In this document: positions 49,775-61,938 of the stretch, in pieces | Layout of the letters: each line of letters opens with the position of its first letter | How positions within the stretch are numbered: the stretch's first letter is position 1 | Source of the DNA: Fasciolopsis buskii | Taxonomy: Eukaryota > Platyhelminthes > Trematoda > Plagiorchiida > Fasciolidae | Assembly: GCA_008360955.1 (NCBI GenBank) | Contig: LUCM01006633.1 | Span: 54,328-118,327 of the forward strand | Direction: 5' to 3' | DNA length: 64,000 nucleotides | The notes under the pieces: model-generated | What the model was told of the DNA's origin: nothing | The model's database searches: none | Seen by the model: the letters and a program-made list of their open reading frames with translations, nothing else | Program-made: the position numbers and the translations under genes

Positions 49775-49918
49775 GATCAGCAATGGAATGACCTTATTCA
49801 ACTTCAGATACACCTGCCCCGAAAGCCATTGCTGTACTAATGGTCGTTGGAGCGTAAGACGTGAACTCTTTACGGGGTTAGTAAGTAAATACATAATAGA
49901 ATGAGGAAGAAAACTCAC

Positions 49919-50248
49919 CTGGTGCTGGACTAATAAACTCTTCTCCAACGGTCTCAGCCAATTCTTGTGCAATAAGCAACCTAGTTTCACGATCCGTCGG
50001 CTTCGTTTCCATTACATGAACTGGACTAATAATTTCGGGATGTCTCACGTGAACTTTTGCCTCAAGTTGATCATCTGGAATAACTTGTTCTGGCGCCCTT
50101 GATACGGACACCTGCGGGGAAATTGAAGTTGGTTCTAGCTGAACTCCTTTGTCTTCTAAGTGTTCAAGTAATTGAGCCTTCCATCCCATCATGGAAACTG
50201 TTGGGATAGTTTCCACACCCGTGTCTTTCAAACTGACCTCAACTCCGG
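49919..50248 (-). CDS. Exon D of the giant gene
   Basis: This 330-base (110-codon) phase 1-1 exon lies between the acceptor ACAATCCATTTCAG and the donor CCAG|GTGAGTTT. It encodes 'GVEVSLKDTGVETIPTVSMM', 'LEPTSISPQVSVSRAPEQVI', 'VHVRHPEIISPVHVMETKPT' and 'DRETRLLIAQELAETVGEEF'. Composition is Val/Glu/Pro-rich without a recognised fold. 'HPEIISPV' pairs with 'HPEVIMPV' in exon E. Joined to exons C and E, the frame stays open (Ala and Val codons split across the junctions). Confidence 0.85.
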
Positions 50249-52388
50249 CTGAAATGGATTGTAAGGTGGGACCGATAATGAGTCATAGACCAAAAAATTC
50301 ACTATGAAGGTTAGCAGTGCTAGGATGAAGGCAAGATAAATTAAAACCAAAATCTACTCCTACCAGATAGCAAAGTAAAATGTCCGTTATACGAATGATG
50401 CAAGGCTTATTTATGCATCACTGAAACACGGTGATGATCAGTCCATTTTTCTGTCCCTTAAATTCGAATACCGAATGTCTACCTATACTACTGTACAAGG
50501 AATTCAAAACAGTCAGAACTCGTCATTAGCTGAAACAGAATAGTCTCATCGAACTGCACGTAACCAGCAGGTCAACTTAAGTGATCTGTATAATCTTTAT
50601 TTGTATCCTAAACCGGTTAGCCTAACCGCAGTTTGGGCAGTCCAGTTCAATGAATTGTGTGTTCTCGCTCGTCAAGGTCAATCGGACCGGTGTTCTGCGT
50701 CATAGCGACCACGTTCGGGATGGCATGACTGTGTACGTCATATTGACGTTGAATTACGACTCGTATCTGCTTGTTGTGTCCGTACGCTCAGCCGTCATGC
50801 ACCCGGGGTTAAACAGGCCTTATCCTGCGCTTGTGCATTTTCTTTATTCTCGTTTTTTGAAGACAACAATACCATCTCAAGGGCTCCCATAAGACGAAAT
50901 CGTTGCGATGATGGAAACTAGTTTCTGTCACTCGAGTGTGAAGATTCAAACAGATTCATGCAACGACCGCATAGCAGTGGTCGCGTCAGCAGAATGCCAG
51001 TCCAAATTCGAATTGACTATCAGGCCAGTATAACGACCCATATATCACTTCGATTGGAACTAACTTGACCCAGAAATTGCACATACGGATGGCCACAGAA
51101 ACCTGAACATCTGTTGCACCAGTGCTACAATGGCTGAATTGTTTAAATTACTGGTTGATTCTTATGAGGTCAAGAGATTTCACGGAATTTATGAAATAAC
51201 CTGAATCAGTAAGTCGTGAAAACCTATCTGATTGACATACACGTGCGCGGCACCGGAAAATTGATTGATCCACTTTGCGTTGGTGCCAACTAAGGCTTAA
51301 TAAACACCTGGTCTTGATTACCGTGATGGGCACGTCTTTACGCCTGTTTGAGCATTACTTTGTTCGCTTAGCAGCCTATGCAAGCGGCGCACGATCAAAT
51401 TGACTTTCGGCTATGGCAGGAATTACGTCACTGTGGATTTAATTTGCACTGAATAACTGAGTAGACCCGAAAACCACGCGGTTACGGGTTGCATCCATAT
51501 ACGATCCCTCGAGCACCGACTAACTACTTTTTATTGCCTTCTTAGTATCAGCTCACGTATTGTAAAACTGGCAACACTTGTTTATACGCTCTACCACCGA
51601 ACAATTGTCTACAGTTTGTTGTGCATCCATCATCAAACAGAACAGGTTTCACATTAATTATCGACACATCAGATGATTTTAAGACCCCATATACATTCCT
51701 CATATAAACAACCAGGGGATATCTGATCGTTACTCCGATGAAAGACACTTGGATGTCGTGAGAGGATACTGGAGGAGAGCCTGAGGCCAAACTACGTGTT
51801 TCATTGGTTATTGGTGGCCACACTAGGATACACTGTGACTGAAGATCCGGTGGTCAATAACTACGATCCGATGCATTCAGATCGTGCCAAATCATGATCT
51901 ACTTATAAAATCACATTCAGACATAGACCATACTATTCCATTACCTACTAGCCGCCACATAACATCGAGCGATGACTGGACGACAGCAACGTGGCATGTT
52001 GAGTCCAATAAGCCATAGGTAACCAACGCCAACCCATCAGTTGGGGGAGCCTTGTTTCACAGGAAAAAACGATGTGAACCTAAGAATGAAAGCCCACATT
52101 TTCATACTAGGGAGCAGACATGTAGATGCATACATGTACGCAGACATAAAATTCCTTAATTTGATCCTGTTTAAGCAGCCGCTTTCTACCATATCATGGA
52201 AATGCACGCACGCGCGCAAGTGATTCGTGCATATCACTACCCCACGTGGAATAAGGTCTTGCGGGTTTAATTCGCACATTTTCAACGTTGGTAAATTTGA
52301 CGTTAAACTGACTACTGACAAGAATTGAGGTAAACCGTATCAGATTGCGGTTCGCATGGTGTCTACGTCGCTTTGGAACGAACAGCAG

Positions 52389-52445
<57 letters not shown>

Positions 52446-53207
52446 GCTATTTGGTTAACAAAGCCCGCACAAGTTACTAATGCGTCCTTTTGTTGATCAT
52501 CTCAATAAAGTCTTTAAGACAAACGTAGTTGATGCGACGCCTTAAAAGCGAACAATGGTTAGTCTGTTCGCAAAAGGCTAAGTCGCTTATTTCGTACCGC
52601 CAGAGAGATCTCATGTGTATGCTTCATTTTAGGGTGGAAACAGTGACTAACACCCCAAACAAATGACCGTACGGTTTCCTTTTGTGGCAGTTAACAATTA
52701 ACTGGGACCATTATTTTAAGTACTCCATATTGGAAATCGGACACAAAAATTAAATCAGTTAGCATCCCATGTGCAATTCTGCACAGACACACGCACACAC
52801 ACGCATACACCTGAATCTCCTGTCTAGCTTTCCGGCTAAATCTGTAAGCGTGCGACCAGCTAGACGTGGGTGAACCAGTCACACTGAAATATTGCGCAGC
52901 GTTTTGGACACTTTCCAGTGTTGCTGAAGAAATGGCGAAAATTTGTGGTGACAAAGTTCCAATTTTTGCTTCGGAATCAACGACACCAACATTCAAGCCT
53001 AACAGGTCCAAACACATTCGTCAGATCACTATTCGGAACCAGATATCTGGTCCTAGCTGACTTGGAACCATTCGGAAACAGAAACATGACGATTAGGGTG
53101 CACAATCAATGACGGAGAATGTAGGCTCGCGTAAGCTTTAGCCTCGCCCTATTGGCAAATCGAAATAACCCATCTGCGCACGTGATAAATTGCGTTATTC
53201 AACATAC
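50249..53207 (-). other. C-D intron, no element recognised
   Basis: This 3-kb intron of the giant gene contains a (CAA)n run at about 52389..52445. No coding module or mobile-element domain was recognised. Confidence 0.6.
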
Positions 53208-53426
53208 CTTTAGGTGGTATCATTTGCTCCTCTCTGATTTCTGCTTCCTCTTCACGACTGCCTTGAATCAGCTGGGGCACACCCGTCTCGGTGATATCGG
53301 CCATCCTGGTAGGGATGACAACAGGACTGCCGGGAGCCTCAACTGCGGCAGTGGGGGCCACTGCATCGGCGATTTCCCGTTCAAAACGACCAACAAACAT
53401 ATCATGCACTACAGGCTCTCGAGGAA
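53208..53426 (-). CDS. Exon C of the giant gene
   Basis: This 219-base (73-codon) phase 1-1 exon lies between the acceptor AATCCACCGACAG and the donor AAAG|GTATGTTG. It encodes 'VPREPVVHDMFVGRFEREIA', 'VAPTAAVEAPGSPVVIPTRM', 'ADITETGVPQLIQGSREEEA' and 'EIREEQMIPPK'. This is another Val/Pro/Glu/Ala-rich module with no recognised domain. Both junctions keep the reading frame with exons B and D. Confidence 0.85.
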
Positions 53427-54691
53427 CTGTCGGTGGATTAACCGTTTAAAAAAACAAGGCTTGGGTGTGGAAATATTCAGTTGTAATTAAACGACAGAAA
53501 CAAAGCACAATGGATTAAGACATGCATCTAATCAATATGACAGAATATAGTTCACTAGGCACAAAAGGCGAGTATAGCATTTCCCACCAAAAAGTTGCTT
53601 CTAATTTTAAGGCCAATTCTCAGTTTTTCTGGGGGAGGCAATTTGGCAAGAAAACGTAATCATTACACATGGAAGTTATCGTTAATTGCTAAGAAGCCTA
53701 TCGGTCGTAGATGAAGTACACACATCTCGGGTGATGAATTTATGGAGGGAGATGTCTAATCACCACCAATAACCGCCCCTTATTATTGTGAACACACTGC
53801 AAAGAAAGCAAACGACCAGTTTGCTTGACTGCAATGGTCGTAGAACGGTAGATTTGTTTCCAACTTACCATAGACCACTGGCAAAAGGATATTACTAGCA
53901 AAGATGACATGTTAATTGACCGCAAAAGCTCATTTGTCAAAGTTTATTTGTCCACAATTCTAAGACTGATCTTTTCTGCATTGCCAGTCACTGCTTGACC
54001 GGCTTCGTCAATACAATCGGCCGGGTGTCAGCTGCTCGATTGCTCGTAATTTCATTAACTCCATTCATGAGCCCCCGGTGATGATATTCGTGTATCCCAT
54101 GACCCATGAAGACGATTGGATAAGAAATCCAGGCACTCTATCGGCAGTGAATTCAACAGTATCCTAATGTGAACTAATGAACATTGTTTCAAAGGTGTTT
54201 CCATCCTATGGCAGCCTCTGACTATCGTCTAGTAGCCTCAAGGTGTTTCTGGCCGACAAAGCATAGAGTAGATTAAACGAATGTCTGTGGATAGCACGCT
54301 TTGCTAAGCCGGCACATCATATGTGAATTGCGCGGCGAAGTAATGCGACCTGATGGCCTTGTATGAATTTCGTCCATACCTGGAATGTCGGCGAAGGAAT
54401 GTGCGTTCGTTTCAATCCGGGAAATGGCCGCTACTAAACGATGAAAAAGCCTGCATTCTGTTTCGATTCCTACCTTTTGCATTATAATCAATAGCGAAAT
54501 CTCGTGTGGAAAATTCCGAATTAGTCTAACTTCCTTATAACATGCTTCACGTATGCGTGGTGAAGCATGCTTCATATCCACCAGGGGAACCGGCAACCGT
54601 GGTCCTGAAACTTGGAGTGACAGAACTACATAACGCCTAATTAGGTCAGGTGTGGTAACGAACCGGCCGAAAGCGAGGTGCCGGCGAGTCA

Positions 54692-54757
54692 CCGGTGGAC
54701 TTGGGATTCGAACCTTACACATTTTTGGTGATAAATGCTTAATCTACTTGCCCACCG
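54692..54757 (-). repeat. tRNA-like head, probably of a different SINE
   Basis: On the minus strand it has an acceptor-like CGGTGGG, an A-box-like TGGGCAAGTAG, B box GGTTCGAATCCC and a 3' partner CCACCGG. It lacks proper D and anticodon stems and sits inside an intron, so it is more likely the head of a SINE than a tRNA gene. Its body would extend toward lower coordinates (about 54300..54690). It differs from the SINE at 8228 and 49592 downstream of the B box. Confidence 0.5.
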
Positions 54758-55335
54758 TGTGTGTCTTTCAATGGCATCTGACTTTGATTATTTCTACGCC
54801 AGGTTAGAGGGCTACTGGACTTTCAATCGCTTTCATTCTGTTTTCATCCTAGTGCCATCAGATGGCCATTAAGGATACCCTTCGAGCAAAAAAATAGCGA
54901 TTGTGAATCATGAACTAGTCTGATGCAAATTTTGGGTTTGTAGGGCAGGCAAATTCGAAACCAGGAGACAGCCGAATTAGCCGCAGGGAACTGTAATCCA
55001 AAACACATGTTATTAACCTTTTACATCATTTTTATTATTACAAAATGATAATAATTATCAAAAGTAGGTTTATGGCTACTTGTGGGTTTCCAAATGGATA
55101 GGCAACCAATGCAAACGAGACTCAGAGCCATGATGTGGGGGCTACCCGGTCACAACAGCATTGGCCTGTAAATATCCCAAAGGCCATAACGCCGATGGAC
55201 CCCATCACTATTGGGGTGCATGACGTGAAAGACAATCAACCACTCACCCGTCACACGATTCAATGTATGCACGTACAGCCACACACCCACACAACCAAAC
55301 ATCCATTGGCACGTCAGCGTCCCCAGGACGTTATC

Positions 55336-55440
55336 TGATTGTAAAACTTGCCGTGAGAAATGACTATCCACGGCAGTCGAAACGTTATGGAATTACATAT
55401 ACCAACACCTACCACCAAAGTTGTATTATCAATACATAAT
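55336..55440 (+). repeat. Dispersed copy of the hammerhead-like repeat
   Basis: This segment aligns to 49090..49190, from 'TGATTGTAAAA.TTGCC.TGAGAAA' through to 'ACATAAT'. Its helix-II-like stem is GACTATC-CAC-GGCAGTC, where T:G and C:G pairs keep most of the stem, followed by GAAACGTT. The stem survives while its bases have changed, which hints at structural constraint or descent from a structured family. The 5' box here reads CGTGAGAAAT. Confidence 0.75.
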
Positions 55441-57050
55441 TCATAATTTAAAACGAAACATTAGTCAGTCAACGTGAATTCTTCTCCGGACCGGCTAATT
55501 CAATTTTGCTGTGTGCATACTAACCCAATCCTGATCAGTCTGGCACGAGTGGACGTGTGTAGTGAGGGAACGCAGCCAACCACCGACGAGCTGGACGATC
55601 TCGGGAAGATGCCGCTATTTCCAAGATCGTCATGGATATATAGGTCCGGAAGCGCGGACACAGTGGGCTAGTCAGACTATCACAGAACAGTGGACGATTG
55701 GGTAACAGACATTTGGTTTGCAGGATCAAACAACAGCGATTCGTCATCGCTCGGCTAGTTAAAACATCTCACCTCTTTTGTGATCCAGTCACTCCTTTTT
55801 GGGATTGTGGTTGCGGTCTCCCTGGCTGTGGATACCATGGGCGTGTTGCCTACACTACACGCATGCCTCAATTACATATTGAAAACCTCAACCGACAGTC
55901 AAGATAGAATCACAATTGGCGAACAGTGACGAGCAACTCCACCCCCCCCCCTCTTAGATATCATCATATCTGGTCAAATTAAGTCGACAATTTGGTCGAT
56001 CGCAATGGACCAAACGTTTGGATTAGTATCAACGTGCACAGACGAATGATCAAAAGGGAATGCTGAGGCACGAGATTGGTTAATCAGAGAAGACATAAGT
56101 GAATGAGAGGACCGAAGATGTACACGCAGTTTTTTACACTTGACACCAGCCTACAAGGTATCTAATTTTGACTAGTAGACGAGAACCGCTTTTACTAATC
56201 CGAATACATTTGATTTGATTTTGTTTTAGTTAAACGTGATGAGATACGAGCTAGATCATAGTGAATCGACTGGGCGCACTAGATATAAGGACCTAACTTT
56301 CAGATTTCTGACAATAAATTGAACATTACTGGACGAAAATTAATTCGTTAGGTTAGTCAGGACTTCACTAATTCGATTATCTAACTCGGTGGCTTAAGAG
56401 ATCACCCCATTAAAAAGATACTGTCAGTTTAAACTCCTTCTTATGAATTGTTCAGGTACGATAGTAGTTTCAGCCAGAGACCGCGAGGAACCCGAAGATC
56501 TGGTGACCCAAAACGCAACCAACGACGAAGAGGCAAATACGCCTCATATCCGCGAGAAAATTATAAACCTTTCCACCCATCGTATTATGCATGGTCTTTA
56601 ACGCAAAAATGTTTCGCAGGGAAAAGTTGTAAAAATCTGGGCCATTCGAATCCACTGAGAAGGATTAATTGATTTTCTAGTATACAATATAAGGCCAACG
56701 TGTACGCCTGATACGATTCCACAGGATTTCAATTCAAACAGTCTTAGATGAAAGAGCAGATGCTTTTTCGAGTCTGAGTTCAAATGAACGGCGATGGTCA
56801 AGTGAAGGTGAATGTATCGGTTTCAATTCCTACCAACGACAATACTTTTTCTGTTCAGAAGCCAATAATTGAAACTGGCCCCTTCTCAGAAGGTTGCATA
56901 ATTGTCATACAATAAAGTAACAAATTAGGAGTGAGGGGGAAACAAACAAAACCGCGATACGTCACAGTTAGTATTTTCTTCCGCAAACAATAACTTCACA
57001 AATGGAAAGCAACGGAATAAGTGCATTGACGACCAATAAACGGAATTTAC

Positions 57051-57242
57051 CTGCGGCAACGGGAGCAAGAACTTCGGCCACAACCGGAGCCAACTTGGCC
57101 TCCGTCAGGAATGGAGGTCCTTCAACTTCGCGTTCGATCAGGGGTTGCGGTAACAAACCATCGACTTGAACCTCGACTTGGTGCAATGTCGGGGCAACTG
57201 ATTTCGGTGTAATTATCTCCGTGGTCACCGGTGGGATGATCG
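57051..57242 (-). CDS. Exon B of the giant gene
   Basis: This 192-base (64-codon) phase 1-1 exon lies between the acceptor CCTTTCGTACTTTCAG and the donor CGCAG|GTAAATTC. It encodes 'AIIPPVTTEIITPKSVAPTL', 'HQVEVQVDGLLPQPLIEREV' and 'EGPPFLTEAKLAPVVAEVLA'. The Val/Pro/Thr/Glu-rich module resembles A and C to E in composition and exon phase. No domain is recognised. Confidence 0.85.
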
Positions 57243-60200
57243 CTGAAAGTACGAAAGGATTCAGCGTCTGCTTGTTTCTTAAAATGCGAACAGTTTGCCG
57301 GTTACCAAGCAGTAGCAACAGAATTGATTTCATCCGGAAATTCAATATCATAGAATCTTTTAGTTTTGGTCTCTCAAGTCACAGAACTGGGCAAGCTAAT
57401 GGGGCGTGGATCCATTGGAGAATCCATGCACACGTCTAAATGGTCTAATCTAGTGCAGATTTTTGTCAGATAATCAATTTGTCCGCTGGTGAGGGACGGC
57501 CTTGAGTTGCCGATAGTTTTCTCGTGAGTTGATAGCAGGTCATCTACAAAACTACTGTCAAGCAGCCCAAAAGCCTCCAAATTGACAAGAATTGACATCA
57601 AGATGTCCACTGCGAAAAACTGGAGTAGATTTGGAAACTGCTTTTGATCTGGTTAAAACATAAAACACAAACCCGTCAAAACAGAGTCACTTAATGGATA
57701 TTTCAGGGAGGTTTAGCTTGATGATTTTTGCGTGTATCATCGTGGAATTGTGCAACAAACTAGTGAAATTTGAAACACTTGTGCCACTAAAGAATGAAAG
57801 TAAACTAGGAGGGAGAAATTAAAAGGCTTACCAACCAAGGCAGGGCCAAAATTAGGACTCATTTACGCTCCTTGAGCAGACAGGGTTTAGGTTAAGGATA
57901 AGAAAAGCCATGAGATATTTGGGCAGTCTTGTTTGCTGTGCCGTATATGATCGCAAATGAGTCGTTAGCTCAGTCAAACATTGTTTAGTTGGTGATCTGA
58001 CCACTTTTGGCAACTGACGCCATCGTTTTTTAGCTAACTGTCAATTTCTTTTGCAGTCACACCGGAACAGATTCAACCAATTTGTGACGCGACTCTCTCG
58101 CTCTTTCTTGCTCTTGCTTAAAGCCGAGCATCCACACGCAACTTGCGTCAGACAAATTGATTTCGCATAAAAAGACAGCGGCTCTTCTGGGCACGACATT
58201 AGTATCTGAGCTACTGTAACAATGACATCTGAAATTAACAAGAGCAAAGAAACACTTTTTGGAAATTTGTCTTTCCTACTTCGACTTATCGATCAAGTCG
58301 ACATAAATTTAGCACCTCCAACCTGTTCTAGCAATTTTCGAAATGAAAAATGAAACTACGTTTAGGCTGACAGATTTGTTCATCCGATGTGAGGTTTCAA
58401 CATCACAATGACGCTAGGAATAGGCGCATCGTCATTGGTTAGGAGAAACAAAGGTGGGCATTTTGAAAAGACAACGTAGATTTTTGTTTTTCTACTCAAG
58501 ATGGAAAACAATCATCTTAAGTTGTCGACTAGGTTGAAATCGTCTTTGAGGAACAGTTCTTCTCTGTTGTATGCATGCATGCATGCAACCCTAGAGGCAG
58601 AATGATAGTACAATATTCGGCTTGTCCTTCCAAAATGGGACCACTGTATTGTATGAGGTATACTAGTGGATGAAATAATAAACCTCAGTGTACTACGGTG
58701 AGCAAAATATGTATTTCCCATTTCCTCTGATATGGATCCCCTCATTGCCCTCTAACTCTTCGAAACAAGCGTTGCTTTGAAGATAAGCAAAGATAGCCAG
58801 TTTACTCGTGGTGGAAAAGTACAGACTTGCAGTGCAGTAGATTTGATCATGTCAATAAGTGCCGTTTCGCTAGTACATTCCAAAGCATTCATTGATTTGA
58901 TGAGTATGAACACGAGTGTATCATAATTTGTCCCTAATGGCAATGGGCTCGTATTCATATGGCTCCAGATACTTTATATTGTTATCACCAGTCCCCTATC
59001 TGCGATTCCTAATTCTACGTTTTCGATTCTAAATGTGCCTCTTGTTGGGCGATCTTATGCAGTGCGGTTTCTGTGGAATGTCATTGTAATTCAAATCAAT
59101 GTACGTGTAGTATGACTGTAGACGAACTTATCGGGAATCAGACTATTGTGGCCTTCTTCATTCCTGTACAACTTCTACTGAGAAAACATGCAAGCATCCC
59201 ATACCAAACCGCTGGTCTCAGACATGGCGACACCAAGTTAAACTTCCAAGACTCAAAAGCGACCTAGTAGCAGGAAACAGGTAGATTCAATAGCCGTCAA
59301 GTTCTTTTTCAATACTGATAGATGATCACTAGCACAGCAACTAGCTCCCGGGATGAAAATCTAATTTTCCCACAAATTAATCCAGAGTCCGTCAGTATAT
59401 GATGAAAGCATAAAAAGAGTCCAGTTGACATCACTACTTATCTTCCTCTCCCGGCTCCTAGTCGATAAAGAGGCAATTAGTCAAAAACCAAGTATAGACG
59501 ATCTATGTAGGTAAACACTCACTCACCACGCCCTAGTTTGGTAAAACAATAATCATAAAATCAACTGACAGCTCATTTGCATTACATTTGTTCCGTTTTA
59601 TTTCAAAACTGTTGTTTTGAGAATACATACAAATGTATCGTCGGTTGGTAATCAGTCGTGTTATACAAACAACCAGCCACCATATATACACAAGCGTGAC
59701 GTATCAACCGAGTAAGCTTACAATTTCTCGGGAAATCGATATTGCCCACCTGTGGAGTGAGTCTTTCGGGAGCAGACTCCAAAGGCTTTTCCGCTGTTTA
59801 AGAGCCCCTGTATAACCTTTTGTAAACTTCATCGCATCCCCGGCTTCTGTCCCACCAATTTCCTACACGGGGCACGGCATGCGTGAACCTTCGAATCCAA
59901 TCACGAGGTATGCCAATCTGCGTCGCGTGGAGATAAGTCTATCAAAAGGCACAACGTTTGTGCTGATGAGCAGGCAGGATATGGAACGGAATTCACCCAC
60001 TTCACGTGCTGAATTTGACAAGGGCTGTTTCACTTCTGTTGAAGTGTCGAAAACTATTGAGATCTATGGATTTGTTTCGGTACTTTTGAATTAAAACACA
60101 ATCTCTCTCCTTACTTACTATCCATTCGATCCAGAAACCTTCCTGCGACTCAAAGTAGATTACCAACCCACTTGACGGGGGCCAACTTCTTCATAAGTGG

Positions 60201-61770
60201 GAAACCACTTAATAACAATAATGACGATTTATCTCCCTCCTAATTTAATATTGCGGGAAGAGAACCACTTATCACCGGAATAACGTCGGAAGAGGAAGTG
60301 ACCGCAAAGTTTTAGTGGCACGATGCTAAAGGTCTGACCACCACCGGTCAGGTGGTAAGGAGTGGGTCGGCGACGAGTGTTCATTCTACTCCACTCCAAG
60401 TCTCAGAAAACAGTCGGATTCAACTGAACGATGGTCAAAATCGGCTAAGCAACGGAATAAAATTACAATCATGTGTGAAGCAACCATGGCTTTGGCACAT
60501 TTAAACTCCATGCACTCCACAGATCGCAGGTATGCCATTTCTCTCCCGACATATTACATTTTCAGAGCTTACTTAATTACTACTTGGCAATCGAACACAG
60601 AACCCGTTGCAAGTGTCGTATATTCCATAAATAAACGGATTTACTTCACGCACGAGCGTTTTACTCACCTAACGAAAATAACTGGAAACCCCGGCAAGCT
60701 ATGTGGAAGTTCGACTCGACTGACTGACGGCAACTTCATATCCTATGGCTCCCAGACCGCCCCCTTTTGCTTGGACACTTGCATACCATGGGAAGAACAA
60801 TGCAATACCCGGACAAAGTGACGCACGTTGGTAGTCTCCGACTAAAGTATTCAATTCACCGGAGATTGTCGATCATACAACATTCAGCCGAAATTCAGTA
60901 CACGGACTCAAGTCCATGCAAAGCTATACCGCATCTGATAGGGTGTGCTACGTTTTTTGTAAATTCGTAGTATTATTACTACATATGGTAATGTTGACTT
61001 CGGCCGACAGTAATAAAGCATGGATAACGATCGTCAGTGGTACTGCAATGATTCCGACCCAGAATGAATAAACAAAAACAGGTCATAGCGGCTGGAAGAC
61101 GCCCGAATCTACTTACAAATCGAGTGGTCATACGTCAATCGTGAAAAATCGTGATTGGTGGAATGTTTGTATTTCTCGCTCTTCTGTCGCCGCAGTGCTG
61201 ATTGGCTGGTTGTGTGCACAGACCAGGAAGAAGCTGTACGGGACTGCAGACTCACCACGAAAATGAGAGACGGTTTGTACACAACATGCGTCTGTGCCAC
61301 TTAACATGTTATTTTGTTATTTTGTCAAAACTGCTCAGAATTATTTCAGAACTATCCGCAACTGCTACCTGACTAGTTTATTCAGAAATGGATCACAGAT
61401 CCACCTTACACAGGCACGATAACACATTGGTGCACTAATTATCTGCGTATTGGTCTACAATCTGCGAAAAATGTGCGTCTGTGAAGCCTTATAAAAGAGT
61501 GACACGTTCGTACCTAATTCACAGTATCTTGGACATAAATCCGATTAAGTTTGACATAGTTCTGAAATGATATAGAAAATGGTATAGACAGTTGGGAAGT
61601 ATATGGCAGGCATGACGCGCCCTTGGTAATGACTATCTATCGGGTTCAGGCTAGTGTTGCCAAGTAACGTGGTCTTAATTAGTAATTGGTTTTTAAAAAC
61701 AACAATGTGGTTATGACCAATGCATACTCACTTCTCGGATGTAGTAACCGAGAAATATTATTGAACATAC
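57243..61770 (-). other. A-B intron, no certain element
   Basis: This 4.5-kb intron has donor AAG|GTATGTTC and acceptor TACTTTCAG. Two minus-strand open frames behind good acceptors (57608..57374 and about 58223..58041) are noted under findings as possible alternative terminal exons. Otherwise no gene or element was recognised. Confidence 0.55.
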
Positions 61771-61938
61771 CTTCCGGCATTCCATCTGGTGCTGGGACTT
61801 CGGCCGCCGGGCGCGCCGGTAGTTGTGGTTTGATCTCAGCAACAGAGATGAACGTCACTTCATGTTGCGCCGGCACTTCACCAGGCTTCTCGACCACAAC
61901 ACCCGCCACGGATGTAGTCCGTACTGGCTCCTTTAGTT
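61771..61938 (-). CDS. Exon A of the giant gene (most upstream exon seen)
   Basis: This 168-base (56-codon) phase 1-1 exon lies between the acceptor CTCCCTCGTTTTTACAG and the donor GGAAG|GTATGTTC. It encodes 'ELKEPVRTTSVAGVVVEKPG', 'EVPAQHEVTFISVAEIKPQL' and 'PARPAAEVPAPDGMPE'. It starts in mid-codon, so at least one more exon must lie upstream; none was identified with confidence before the window ends. It is GC-richer than its flanking introns, as are exons B to G. Confidence 0.82.

Larger units (their letters stand above)
48415..49918 (-). other. D-E intron with an inverted repeat and a SINE
   Basis: This 1.5-kb intron has GTGAGT at its 5' end and TTTTACAG at its 3' end. It contains the hammerhead-like inverted repeat at 48971..49190 and SINE copy 2 at 49592..49774. 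The SINE lies about 145 bases downstream of exon D's donor and antisense to the gene. Confidence 0.8.
53427..57050 (-). other. B-C intron with tRNA-like and dispersed repeats
   Basis: This 3.6-kb intron has donor GGTAAATTCC and acceptor CGACAG. It holds a tRNA-like retroposon head at 54692..54757 and a copy of the hammerhead-like dispersed repeat at 55336..55440. A 149-codon minus-strand open frame at 54722..54273 covers the probable body of the tRNA-like element and has no recognisable motif. Confidence 0.6.

Noticed and set aside
54692..54757. tRNA gene candidate on the minus strand
   Set aside because: No clear anticodon arm, mismatched acceptor stem, intronic position. Kept only as a tRNA-like repeat.
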